Shown here piece after piece: positions 16,754 to 24,949 of a stretch of 64,000 nucleotides of DNA. The stretch lies in contig NZ_JACNMM010000007.1 of the NCBI RefSeq assembly GCF_020529025.1, positions 62,001-126,000 on the forward strand, given 5' to 3'. Source of the stretch: Oceaniglobus trochenteri. Lineage in GTDB: Bacteria > Pseudomonadota > Alphaproteobacteria > Rhodobacterales > Rhodobacteraceae. Position numbers and translations under genes: made by a program. The notes below the pieces were generated by a model. The model had not been told where the DNA came from, did not search any database, and was given only the letters and a program-made list of their open reading frames with translations. The first letter of the stretch is position 1; each line of letters starts with the position of its first letter.

Positions 16754-17776
16754 TCAGTGGGAATTCCACCCGATCATGAAGGCGGAAAGATTGGCCGACA
16801 AGTGCCGAGAAAGATAACCGCCTTCCTGCACGATCGCCGTCGGCAGGTTTGCGCCCGCGATCAGCCGCGCGGCGGTGCCGAAGGCGGGCGTGGTCACCGC
16901 AAGGCCGCGCAGGGGGTCGGCCTCGTGCGCATCGAGGCCCAGCGACAGGACCAAGGCGCCGGGATTGAAGGCAGCGATCCGCGCCAGCGCCGTTTCGATG
17001 GCGGCACACCAGGCATCGTCGGTTTCATCCCGGGGCAGGGGGATGTTCAGGTTTGCGCCCTTGCCGTCGCCCTCGCCGGTTTCGTCGGCGTAGCCGGTGA
17101 AGAAAGGGTAATAGGCCGAGGTTTCGGCATGGACCGAAACGGTCAGCACATCGCCCCGGGTCCAGAATATTCCCTGGGTGCCGTTGCCGTGATGCACGTC
17201 GATGTCGAGAACCGCCACCCTGTCGTGATGGCGGCGCAGGTGCTGCGCGGCGATGGCGGCATTGTTCAGCAGGCAATGCCCGCCCGCAACCTCGGCCAGG
17301 GCATGGTGGCCGGGAGGGCGGCACAGGGCATAGGCGGCGCGCGCGCCATCCACCACGGCCTGCGCGGCGGCCAGCGCGGTATCGGCCGAGCGGCGCGCGG
17401 CGGCCCAGCTGTGCGGCCCCATGGGGCAGGCGGCATCGGCCATGTGCCAGCCCGCGCGCCCGACGATGCCCTTGGGATAGGCGCGCACCGGCCCGGCAGG
17501 GTGCACGTTGGCCACCACCTCGGCGCCCTGATCGGGCAGGGCCTGCCATTCGGCATGGGCGTGGCGCAGGAAATCGAGATAGCGGTCACTGTGAATGGCC
17601 GACAGGGCCGCCTCGGGGAAATGGGCAGGGGCTTCGGTGGTCATCCCGGCCTGGGCCAGCCCTTCGATCAGAAGGGCGGCCCGCTGGGGCAGCTCCTTGT
17701 TGGCGGCGACCTGTCCGCGCACCAGATAGAAGCGCGGGTCGTGGGCATCGGTTTCGGGGGCGAAAAAGCATCTCAT
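16754..17776 (-). CDS. Histone deacetylase-family acetylpolyamine amidohydrolase
   Basis: 340 residues with the deacetylase fold: RPPGHHAL (catalytic His157-His158), DIDVHHGNGTQ (zinc ligands Asp193 and His195) and the third zinc ligand in LSLGLDAHEADPL. The opening MRCFFAPETDAHDP and the insertion around residues 95-125 are typical of bacterial acetylpolyamine amidohydrolases (AphA), which remove acetyl or similar acyl groups from amines in the cytoplasm. ATG 17776 overlaps the Rieske gene stop by 4 nt. The neighbouring aminotransferase could act on the freed amine. A deacylase for another N-acyl compound remains possible. Confidence 0.88.
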   Translation of the reverse strand: MRCFFAPETDAHDPRFYLVRGQVAANKELPQRAALLIEGLAQAGMTTEAPAHFPEAALSAIHSDRYLDFLRHAHAEWQALPDQGAEVVANVHPAGPVRAYPKGIVGRAGWHMADAACPMGPHSWAAARRSADTALAAAQAVVDGARAAYALCRPPGHHALAEVAGGHCLLNNAAIAAQHLRRHHDRVAVLDIDVHHGNGTQGIFWTRGDVLTVSVHAETSAYYPFFTGYADETGEGDGKGANLNIPLPRDETDDAWCAAIETALARIAAFNPGALVLSLGLDAHEADPLRGLAVTTPAFGTAARLIAGANLPTAIVQEGGYLSRHLSANLSAFMIGWNSH

Positions 17777-18798
17777 GGGGCAACCTCGGCGATGATGGCG
17801 CGGCTCAGCATCTGGCGAAACAGTTTGGCGCCCGCGTCCAGCCCCAGGTCGATCGCCGGTGTGCGGGGGGTCTTCATGCCCCGGTGCACCGCTTCCAGAA
17901 CCGTCCTGTCCTCCTCGAAGGCCATGCGCGCCCCGGCGTTCATCTTGTCGGAAATCTCGCGGTCCTGCGGGTCGGTGTTGCGGTGCTGAAACCAGAAATA
18001 GCGGGTTCTGTCGCCGTCTATCGGGGTCATGAAGTTGTAGGAAATGTTCACATAGGTTTCCGGCGTAGGTGGCGCATCCGGCCCGCCGGTGCCCGCGGGG
18101 GTATAGACGGATTTGTTCAGGGCGATGCCGGGCAGGAACATTTCGTAATGCTGCAACCGGTCGCAGGGGCCGTCGAACCGGACCAGCCCGGCGTAATAGG
18201 GCGATGGCGGCTTGCCGTAGATCCAGCGTGACACGATCACGCCACGGTCGGTGCGGGCAACCTCGAGCGGTTCGTCATCGGTGCCCGCCCCGGCGAAGGA
18301 GGTGACGTGCACCCAGGCGACATGGCTGGGATCAAGCAGGTTGTCGCAGACCCAGAGATAGTTGCAGTCGATGTCCAGCACCCCGCCATCGGAGGAGCCC
18401 CAGGCGGGGTTGTCGTAATTCTCGATGGGAAAGATAAGCGCCGGATCGGCCAGCGCCGGGTCGCCCATCCAGATCCAGGTGAGGCGATAGCGGTCGACCA
18501 CCGGGTAGGCATGCACGACGGCGCGGCGCGGAATCGCATCCGGCTGGGTGGGGGCGGCGACGCAGGCACCAGTGCAATCGAAGGTCAGCCCGTGATAGCC
18601 GCATTCCACCGTGTCGCCCCTGAGGTTGCCCTGCGACAGGGGCAGCTTGCGGTGCGGGCAGGCATCCTCCAACGCGACAGGCGTGCCGTCGGCGCGCCGG
18701 TAGAAAACGATCTTCTCGCCCAGCAGGGTTTCGGCCTTCAGACTACGGTCGAAATCCTTGCTCCAGCCGGCCACGTACCAGCAGTTTCTCAGAAACAT
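17773..18798 (-). CDS. Rieske non-heme iron oxygenase, alpha subunit (VanA-like)
   Basis: 341 residues from ATG 18798. The Rieske cluster ligands are Cys47, His49, Cys66 and His69 in CPHRKLPL and VECGYHG. The mononuclear iron site is visible in CDNLLDPSHVAWVH (His159, His164). Length and the NCWYVAGW start resemble vanillate demethylase-type oxygenases, which hydroxylate or dealkylate aromatic and N-heterocyclic acids with a separate reductase. No reductase gene is visible in the window. The start at 18798 has GGAGGA five bases upstream; an in-frame ATG at 18813 overlaps the lysR stop as ATGA but lacks a good ribosome site, so either is possible. Confidence 0.9.
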   Translation of the reverse strand: MFLRNCWYVAGWSKDFDRSLKAETLLGEKIVFYRRADGTPVALEDACPHRKLPLSQGNLRGDTVECGYHGLTFDCTGACVAAPTQPDAIPRRAVVHAYPVVDRYRLTWIWMGDPALADPALIFPIENYDNPAWGSSDGGVLDIDCNYLWVCDNLLDPSHVAWVHVTSFAGAGTDDEPLEVARTDRGVIVSRWIYGKPPSPYYAGLVRFDGPCDRLQHYEMFLPGIALNKSVYTPAGTGGPDAPPTPETYVNISYNFMTPIDGDRTRYFWFQHRNTDPQDREISDKMNAGARMAFEEDRTVLEAVHRGMKTPRTPAIDLGLDAGAKLFRQMLSRAIIAEVAP

Positions 18799-18809
18799 CC
18801 CGTCCTCCG

Positions 18810-19790
18810 TCATGCGCCGCGCCCCTTCGTTGCTTGGGGCGGTTCGCCGTCAGCATAAGCCGCGCTAATGGCCGCTGGCAATCGGGGTTGCGTGGCCACC
18901 TCGTGGCGCAGCCAGTCCATGAACATCCTGATCTTCGGCACCTCGGGGGCGTGGGGCGGGCAGACCAGCCAATAGGACAGCGGCGAGGCGGCGATCTGAT
19001 CGAAGGGGCGGACCAGCCGCCCGTCGCAGAGCGCGTCGATCACCAGCGGTTCGCGCCCCAGCGCCACGCCCAGCCCCTCGATCGCGGCCTGGATCACCAT
19101 GTTCGATTGGCCGAAGCGGCGCGGCGGAAGGCGGTTGTGCAGACTTACCCCGCATTCCTGCGCCCAGTAATCCCAACTGGGCTGCGAGATGCCGAAATCG
19201 GCCAGAACGTCATGCAGCAGGCGGTTCTTGGCCAGAAAGGTTTCGATATCCGCCCCCGATCCACGGGTCAAAAGGCTGGGGCAGCAGACCGGGAAAAGCC
19301 GTTCCTCGATCAACCGTTCGACATGCAGCCCCGGATGATGGCCAAAGCCGTAACGGATGGCCAGGTCGGCCTCGCCCGCAGCCATGGGTGCGGCGCCCCT
19401 GTCGGTGCTGATGGAAATGGTGATGTCGGGATGGGCCAGGTCGAACCGCACAAGGCGGGGGAACAGCCAGGTGAAGGCGAAACCGGGCAGGCAGCTTATG
19501 ACGATGGTATCGTCGGCGCGCCGACGGTCGCGCAGATCGGCGCAGACTTCGGAGATGCGCCCCAGACCTTCGGAAATGGCGCGGGCCAATTGCTCGCCCT
19601 CGCGGGTGGGCAGGGTACGGCGGGCGCGACGGGTCAACAATTCCTGGCCCAACCACTCTTCCAGCGCCTTGACGTGCTGGCTCACCGCGCTTTGGCTGAC
19701 CCCCAGCTCGCTGGCGGCGGCACTGAACCCGTTGCAGCGCACGACAGCCTCGAAGGCGCGCAGGGCGCCGAAGGGAAGGTTCAGGATCAT
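18810..19790 (-). CDS. LysR-type transcriptional regulator (GcvA-like)
   Basis: 326 residues. The N-terminal helix-turn-helix spans about residues 8-66 (LRAFEAVVRCNGFSAAASEL, then VSQSAVSQHVKALEEWLG). The following effector domain resembles the GcvA subgroup. ATG 19790 gives the normal N-terminus. A perfect T-N11-A LysR box lies immediately before this start codon, so the protein probably represses itself and controls the divergent 376-aa gene 73 nt away and the downstream Rieske-amidohydrolase-aminotransferase genes. Its stop is 11 nt before the Rieske start. Confidence 0.9.
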   Translation of the reverse strand: MILNLPFGALRAFEAVVRCNGFSAAASELGVSQSAVSQHVKALEEWLGQELLTRRARRTLPTREGEQLARAISEGLGRISEVCADLRDRRRADDTIVISCLPGFAFTWLFPRLVRFDLAHPDITISISTDRGAAPMAAGEADLAIRYGFGHHPGLHVERLIEERLFPVCCPSLLTRGSGADIETFLAKNRLLHDVLADFGISQPSWDYWAQECGVSLHNRLPPRRFGQSNMVIQAAIEGLGVALGREPLVIDALCDGRLVRPFDQIAASPLSYWLVCPPHAPEVPKIRMFMDWLRHEVATQPRLPAAISAAYADGEPPQATKGRGA

Positions 19791-19805
19791 ATTAGCAAAA
19801 CTAAT
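19791..19805. promoter_or_regulatory. LysR box ATTAG-N5-CTAAT
   Basis: A perfect 15-bp palindrome containing T-N11-A, the classical LysR-family site, in the divergent region between lysR and the 376-aa gene. It touches the lysR start codon, which suits autorepression. Position and symmetry both support it. Confidence 0.65.
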
Positions 19806-19862
19806 GCCACCTATTACGTCTTTCAAATGGTAATCGCGGGCATCGGGGCGCAGCATCGCACC

Positions 19863-20993
19863 ATGACCCCATCTGCAATCGAAACCTCGGCCGCACGCGG
19901 TGCGCGCAATCTGCTTGTGGCCTGTGCCGGCGCCAGGGCCGGGCAGCGCCTGCTGATCCTGCGCGAATCTCCGGATTTCGGGTATTACGAACCGGGGCTG
20001 GCCGAATGCGTGGGTGCCATGGCCCGGCGGTTGGGCCTTGAGGTCACGATGGTCGATGTGGGGTTTTCCCCCGAAAACCCTGGGCTTTCGCCGCGGCTTC
20101 GGGCGCTGATCGAAGGGGCCGACATCACGCTGTTCCTCTCGCGGCTGGGCGATCAGCTTCGCTTTGCCGAGGGTTTGCCCGAAGGGCGGATCGTTGTCTG
20201 TTTCGTCATTGGTGAAGGCTGCCTTGGGTCGGCCTTCGGCACCGCCGATTACCGGGCCTTCGTGGCATTGAAGAGCCTGGTCAATCGCCACCTGGCCGAA
20301 GCGCAGCAGGTGCGCGTGACCTGCCGCGCCGGAACCGATTTTTCCGGCAGGCCCGAGATGGGCGATTTCGCCGATACCAGCGTGAAGCGGTTTCCGGTGT
20401 CGGTCTTCGCCCCGGTGCCCGGAGAGGCGTTTTCGGGCACCGTCGCCCTGCCGGGGTTTCTGGCAGGCACGGGATCGCGGTATTACGATGGCTACATGCA
20501 GCGGTTTGACGGGCCGGTTCTGGCGCGGTTTCGCGCGGGGCGGCTTACCGGCTTTGACGGCAGCGCGCGCGACGTGGCCCGTGCGCAGGCGCAATACGAC
20601 AGGGTGGCGCGGCGATACGGCATCGACCGCGACAGGGTGCATTCCTGGCATGCGGGCATCCATCCCGGCTGTGGCTTTCCATGGGACGCGACCCGGCAGA
20701 TGGAACGCTGGAGCGGCGCGGCCTTCGGCAATCCGCGTATCCTGCACCTGCACACCTGCGGCGACCAGGCCCCCGGCGAGATCAGCCTGAACGTGATCGA
20801 CCCAACGGTTATCATCGACGGCGTGAAGGTCTGGGAAGATGGGGTGTTCCACCCCGAACGTCTGTCGGGCGGTGGCACGATCCTAAGGGCCTGGCCCATG
20901 GTGGCCGAACTCTTCGCCAATCCCGACCGGCGGATCGGGATGGCCCCGCCTAGCGCTGCCGTTCCAGCCGGCGAAACAGCATCGACAGGGTGA
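19863..20993 (+). CDS. Uncharacterised protein, distantly like M29 aminopeptidase / dihydroxypyridine dioxygenase fold
   Basis: 376 residues, function not recognised. The N-terminal ARNLLVACAGARAGQRLLIL and the alternating alpha/beta pattern recall the M29 aminopeptidase T family, which also includes 2,5-dihydroxypyridine dioxygenase (NicX). The C-terminal half has clustered possible metal ligands: SWHAGIHPGCGF (about 260-271), HLHTCGDQAPGE (about 300-311) and IDPTVIIDG. It is transcribed divergently from lysR and sits beside a Rieske oxygenase, which would fit a role in ring opening or hydrolysis. That is inference. Its last 44 bases overlap the convergent ABC permease gene. Confidence 0.6.
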   Translation: MTPSAIETSAARGARNLLVACAGARAGQRLLILRESPDFGYYEPGLAECVGAMARRLGLEVTMVDVGFSPENPGLSPRLRALIEGADITLFLSRLGDQLRFAEGLPEGRIVVCFVIGEGCLGSAFGTADYRAFVALKSLVNRHLAEAQQVRVTCRAGTDFSGRPEMGDFADTSVKRFPVSVFAPVPGEAFSGTVALPGFLAGTGSRYYDGYMQRFDGPVLARFRAGRLTGFDGSARDVARAQAQYDRVARRYGIDRDRVHSWHAGIHPGCGFPWDATRQMERWSGAAFGNPRILHLHTCGDQAPGEISLNVIDPTVIIDGVKVWEDGVFHPERLSGGGTILRAWPMVAELFANPDRRIGMAPPSAAVPAGETASTG

Positions 20994-21822
20994 AGCATAT
21001 GACAAAATAGAAGGCCGCCGTGGTCAGCCATGCCTCGAAGATCAGCCGGGTGGAGGCGACAAGTTCAACGGTCTTGTAGGTGAGTTCCTGCACCGAGATC
21101 AGCGAGATGATCGAACTGTCCTTGATCAGGGTGATGAACTGGTTCGCCATGGGCGGGACGACCTTCTTCATCGCCTGTGGCAGCACGATATAGCGCATTT
21201 CCTGCAGCCGGCTCATCCCGATGCTGCGCGCGGCTTCGCGCTGGCCCTGCGGAATGCTCTGGATGCCGGCGCGGACGATTTCCCCCACGAAGGCGGATTC
21301 GAACAGGGCCAGAACGATCACCCCGGCGATCAGCGAGGGAAAGCGGCGCATTTCGCCAAAGAAGAACTCCCAGATATGGACGTTGTCGCTGCGCGCGATG
21401 CCCCGCGCCCAACGGTCGAGGTTCAGCCAGTCGATCAGTTGCTGTGACAGAAAGAAGAAGAAGATGAAGACGATGACCACCGGCGGGATGTTGCGCAGCA
21501 GTTCAAGATAGGTACGGGCCAGCATCCGCACCGTCAGGTTTTCGGCGGTGCGCGCTATTCCCAGGATGGTGCCCAGGATCAGCGCCAGGACCGAGGCGTA
21601 GATGCTGATGCGGATCGTGTTGAACAGACCCTGCAACAGCAGATTGGCGAACCACACATCCTGATCCTCGCGGTAGCGCAGGATATAGTTGGGGATAAGC
21701 TCCCACCGCCATTCATAGTTCAGCTTGCCCTCGACCGTAAGGGCGACGTAACCGAAGAACGCGACCAGGATCGCGGCGATCACGTAATCCGCGATCTTCA
21801 GTTTCTTGAGGAACGAGGGCAA
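20950..21822 (-). CDS. Polar amino-acid ABC transporter permease (HisM/GlnP type)
   Basis: 290 residues with an N-terminal membrane anchor (about 12-30) and the conserved permease core: FNTIRISIYASVLALILGTI, LLRNIPPVVIVF, and the EAA loop GQREAARSIGMSRLQ that docks on the ATPase. It is the last gene of a four-gene minus-strand ABC operon (ATPase, permease, binding protein, permease). The two different permeases would form a heterodimer. Its 3' end overlaps the convergent 376-aa gene by 44 bases, which is unusual for unrelated convergent genes. Confidence 0.92.
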   Translation of the reverse strand: MPSFLKKLKIADYVIAAILVAFFGYVALTVEGKLNYEWRWELIPNYILRYREDQDVWFANLLLQGLFNTIRISIYASVLALILGTILGIARTAENLTVRMLARTYLELLRNIPPVVIVFIFFFFLSQQLIDWLNLDRWARGIARSDNVHIWEFFFGEMRRFPSLIAGVIVLALFESAFVGEIVRAGIQSIPQGQREAARSIGMSRLQEMRYIVLPQAMKKVVPPMANQFITLIKDSSIISLISVQELTYKTVELVASTRLIFEAWLTTAAFYFVICFTLSMLFRRLERQR

Positions 21823-21834
21823 GCTGCGGTGTCC

Positions 21835-22662
21835 TTACTGGCTGACCTGGTCGGCCCATTCGTTGCCCTTGAACCAGTAATCGTTGCGCTGCTTCAGCCA
21901 GCCGCTGGCGGTGCGCACGCGGATCCAGTTGTCGAAGAAGTTCAGCGCGTCGATGTCGCCCTTGCGCAGGGCAAAGCCTTCGCCGGTGGCCAGGAAGGTC
22001 TGATCGAAGGGCACGTTCACCACGTCGGGATACTGGCGGGCGTCGGTGCTGGGGGTCGGTTCGGCGCCCATGGTGGCGTGGGCATTGCCGTTCAGAACCT
22101 CTTGCGTCGCGGCGCCGTCTTCGTCGAACTGCAGCAGTTTGGCCTTGGGAAACAGCTGTTGGATGACGGTCGAGGGCGTGCCGCCGCGCCGTGCGGCGAA
22201 GGTCACGTCGGGGCTGTTGTAATCCTCAAGCGTGAAGCCTTCGGTCATGGCGGTATTGGCGAGGATGGTCAGCCCCGAATAGGCATAGGGCGTGGTGAAG
22301 TTCACGGTCAGGTTGCGCTGCGGCGTGATCGACATGCCCGAGATGATGACATCGAAGTTGCCCGCGACCAGCGCCGGTATGATCCCGTCCCAGGCGGTGG
22401 GCACGAATTCGACGTCAACGCCCATGTCCTCGGCCAGGGCCTTGGCGACGTCGATCTCGAACCCGATCAGTTCGCCGTTCAGGTCGCGCATGGCCCAGGG
22501 CACGAAAACCGAAAGGCCGATGCGGATCACGCCTTCTTCCTTGATCTGCTCGATCACGGATTCGCTGCTGAGGTTCTGGGTGGCGGTCTGGGCATTGGCG
22601 GCCAGGCCGGTGGCGGCGATGGCCGCAAAGGCAAGGCCAAGTGCGCGGCGGGTCAGTGACAT
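21835..22662 (-). CDS. ABC transporter periplasmic amine/amino-acid binding protein (family 3)
   Basis: 275 residues with a signal peptide (about 1-24, ending AANAQ) and the family 3 binding-protein pattern: GVIRIGLSVFVPWAMRD, GFEIDVAKALAEDMGV, and AGNFDVIISGMSITPQRNLT. These proteins bind polar amino acids, opines or small amines. The usual Arg that holds the alpha-carboxylate (in the TPER loop) appears as TPQRN. ATG 22662 has AAGGGAG upstream; a longer frame to 22725 lacks a signal peptide start. The ligand is unknown, but the genomic setting suggests the compound degraded by the neighbouring enzymes. Confidence 0.9.
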   Translation of the reverse strand: MSLTRRALGLAFAAIAATGLAANAQTATQNLSSESVIEQIKEEGVIRIGLSVFVPWAMRDLNGELIGFEIDVAKALAEDMGVDVEFVPTAWDGIIPALVAGNFDVIISGMSITPQRNLTVNFTTPYAYSGLTILANTAMTEGFTLEDYNSPDVTFAARRGGTPSTVIQQLFPKAKLLQFDEDGAATQEVLNGNAHATMGAEPTPSTDARQYPDVVNVPFDQTFLATGEGFALRKGDIDALNFFDNWIRVRTASGWLKQRNDYWFKGNEWADQVSQ

Positions 22663-22684
22663 GGTGGAAACTCCCTTGGGTTGG

Positions 22685-23494
22685 TCATTGGTTGGTGGCA
22701 AAGCGTTTTTCCAGACGCGAAACACCGATCGACAGGATCAGCGTCACCACGAGATATACGGCGGCGACGGTAAACCAGATTTCAAAGCTCATGAAGGTTT
22801 CGGAAATGATGTTGCGCCCCACGGTGGTCAGTTCGGCCACGGCGATCACGCTGACGATGGCGCTGGATTTGATGAGGTGCACCATTTCCCCGGTGAGCGG
22901 GGGCAGCATGAAGCGCACCGATTGCGGCAGGATGATCCAGCGATAGGCCTGGGCGCGCGACATGCCGATGCTGGCCGCCGCCTCCCACTGGCCCTGGGGT
23001 ACGGCGTTGATGGCGGCGCGGAAGATTTCGGACACCAGCGCGCCGTGAAAGACGGCCAGAGTCAGGATCGAGGCGGCCCAGCGATCCAGCCCGAAAATCG
23101 GGCCAAGGACGTAATAGAACAGGTACAGCAGGACAAGCAGGGGGATGTTGCGGATCAGCTCCAGGAACCCGACCGCCACCGCCGAACCGACAACCAGACC
23201 CGACAGGCGCAACAGCGCCACCACCAGTCCGATGACCACGGCCAGCACAAAGGCCGAAACCGACAGCACCACCGAGGTTTTCAGCCCCACCATGATTTCG
23301 CCGAACTGGAACCCGTCCTCGGTGAAGGTGAACAGGTACTTGGGCACCTGGTACCATTGCCAGTTGTAGCCCATGTTCTGGGCGCCAACATACGACCCCC
23401 AGACGATCACCCCCATGATCGCAAGGTACAGCGCGACGGCGACGGGCCGGGTGTTCATCAGCCTGGCAAAGGACATCGGGCGGGGTGGGGCCAC
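22685..23494 (-). CDS. Polar amino-acid ABC transporter permease (HisQ/GlnP type)
   Basis: 269 residues starting with GTG at 23494, chosen because GGAG lies 8 nt before it; the in-frame ATG at 23476 has no ribosome site. Core motifs: SVVLSVSAFVLAVVIGLVVA, LIRNIPLLVLLYLFYY and the EAA loop GQWEAAASIGMSRAQ. It partners the permease at 20950 to make the membrane channel. It follows the ATPase gene by 2 nt. Confidence 0.9.
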   Translation of the reverse strand: MAPPRPMSFARLMNTRPVAVALYLAIMGVIVWGSYVGAQNMGYNWQWYQVPKYLFTFTEDGFQFGEIMVGLKTSVVLSVSAFVLAVVIGLVVALLRLSGLVVGSAVAVGFLELIRNIPLLVLLYLFYYVLGPIFGLDRWAASILTLAVFHGALVSEIFRAAINAVPQGQWEAAASIGMSRAQAYRWIILPQSVRFMLPPLTGEMVHLIKSSAIVSVIAVAELTTVGRNIISETFMSFEIWFTVAAVYLVVTLILSIGVSRLEKRFATNQ

Positions 23495-23496
23495 GC

Positions 23497-24240
23497 CTAA
23501 TGCTCCAGGATCTGGTCAAGGAACAGGCGGGCGCGGGCACTTTCGGGGTTGGTGAAGAAGGTTTCAGGCGGGGAGGTTTCGACGATCCGCCCCTGTTCCA
23601 TGAAGACCATCGTGTCGGCCACCTTGCGGGCAAAGCCCATTTCGTGGGTCACCACCACCATCGTCATGCCCGACTGGGCCAGTTCCACCATCACGTCCAG
23701 AACCTCGCCGATCATCTCGGGGTCGAGGGCGCTGGTGGGTTCGTCGAACAGCATCACGCGGGGTTCCATGCACAGCGAACGGGCGATGGCCACGCGCTGT
23801 TGCTGCCCGCCCGAAAGCTGCCCGGGCTTCTTGTCGGCCTGTTCGGGGATGTGCACACGGTCAAGATACTTGCGCGCCGTTTCCTCGGCGGCCCTGCGCG
23901 ACAGCTTGCGCACCTTCATCGGCCCGATGGTCAGGTTTTCCAGCACGGTCAGGTGCGGGAACAGGTTGAACTGCTGAAACACCATGCCGACGTTCTGGCG
24001 CAATTCGCGGATCTTGGGAGAGCCCTCGTGAAGCTCCACCCCCTCGACGGTCAGGCGCCCGGCGTCGTGGTTTTCCAGCCCGTTGAAACAGCGGATCAGC
24101 GTCGACTTTCCCGATCCGGACGGCCCGCAGACCACCACCCGTTCGCCCTGGCGCACCGTCAGGCTGACATCGTCCAGCGCCTTGAAGGTGCCGAAGAACT
24201 TGTCGATGTGGTCGGCCTGGATGATGATTTCGCCGGGCAT
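23497..24240 (-). CDS. Amino-acid ABC transporter ATP-binding protein (GlnQ/HisP type)
   Basis: 247 residues with Walker [11 protein letters not shown]-loop [19 protein letters not shown], signature [15 protein letters not shown], Walker [15 protein letters not shown] and the H-loop [10 protein letters not shown]. It is the usual length for the polar amino-acid uptake ATPases. ATG 24240 is the first start consistent with the family N-terminus. It is the first gene of the operon and is divergent from the CMD-family gene at 24365, so the 124-nt gap should hold both promoters, though no clear -35/-10 pair was seen. Confidence 0.93.
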   Translation of the reverse strand: MPGEIIIQADHIDKFFGTFKALDDVSLTVRQGERVVVCGPSGSGKSTLIRCFNGLENHDAGRLTVEGVELHEGSPKIRELRQNVGMVFQQFNLFPHLTVLENLTIGPMKVRKLSRRAAEETARKYLDRVHIPEQADKKPGQLSGGQQQRVAIARSLCMEPRVMLFDEPTSALDPEMIGEVLDVMVELAQSGMTMVVVTHEMGFARKVADTMVFMEQGRIVETSPPETFFTNPESARARLFLDQILEH

Positions 24241-24364
24241 TTCCGTCTTTCGCTGCTGCGTCGAGGCACCATGATAGAGTGTTTTCTCCGGGGGCAAAGC
24301 CGTGATGTGGATTTTCCTGCGGTGGCGTGGTCGAATACACGAAACCGTGTTGAAAGGATGCACA

Positions 24365-24946
24365 ATGGCCGCATGGATCAGGATGATTCCCGATGACAAG
24401 GCCGACCCGGGCCTGCGCGACGCGCTGAACCTGGCCCGCACGCCGCACGGCACCGTCGACAACGTGATGCGGGTGCATTCCCTGCGTCCCAACACCATGA
24501 TTGGCCATGTGAAACTTTACCGCGCCTGCCTGCACGACGACGCCAACACCCTGCCCACCTGGTTGCAGGAGGTGATGAGCGCCTATGTCTCGGTCCTGAA
24601 CGAATGCCCCTATTCCTATGCCAACCACTGGGCCAACGCGGCGCATCTGATCGGCGATCCGGCCCGCGCCGGGGTGGTCGAGGCGGCATTGCAGGCGCGC
24701 CGCCCACAGGATGCCTTCGCGGGGCGTGAACTGGCGCTGTTGCGCTATACCGAAAAGCTGACGCTGCACCCGGCGCAGATGGTGCAGGGCGATGTGCAGG
24801 CGCTGCGCGATACGGGGCTGGACGATGGCGAAATCCTCGAGGCGAACCAGATCGTCGGCTATTTCAACTACGTCAACCGCTTGCTGAACGGGCTGGGCGT
24901 CACCACCGATGGCGATGTCGTCGGTTATTACGCGGCGGAGACCTGA
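24365..24946 (+). CDS. Carboxymuconolactone decarboxylase/AhpD-fold protein with a replaced cysteine
   Basis: 193 residues of the CMD/peroxidase-related family (AhpD-like helical fold). The active-site region [12 protein letters not shown] (about 78-89) has Cys81 and His88, but the second cysteine of the usual C-x-x-C pair is Ser84. It may therefore lack AhpD-type disulfide chemistry. It lies 3 nt before the aldehyde dehydrogenase start, so the two genes form a unit. A role in detoxification or as a lyase/decarboxylase in the neighbouring catabolic pathway is inferred from position only. Confidence 0.8.
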   Translation: MAAWIRMIPDDKADPGLRDALNLARTPHGTVDNVMRVHSLRPNTMIGHVKLYRACLHDDANTLPTWLQEVMSAYVSVLNECPYSYANHWANAAHLIGDPARAGVVEAALQARRPQDAFAGRELALLRYTEKLTLHPAQMVQGDVQALRDTGLDDGEILEANQIVGYFNYVNRLLNGLGVTTDGDVVGYYAAET

Positions 24947-24949
24947 GCC

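Noticed and set aside
18834-19862. Upstream extension of the 376-aa gene across lysR
   Set aside because: Antisense to the whole lysR gene and its operator. The real start is ATG 19863.
19791-20852. Long N-terminal extension of the LysR frame
   Set aside because: It is antisense to the divergent 376-aa gene, and the standard LysR N-terminus begins at 19790.
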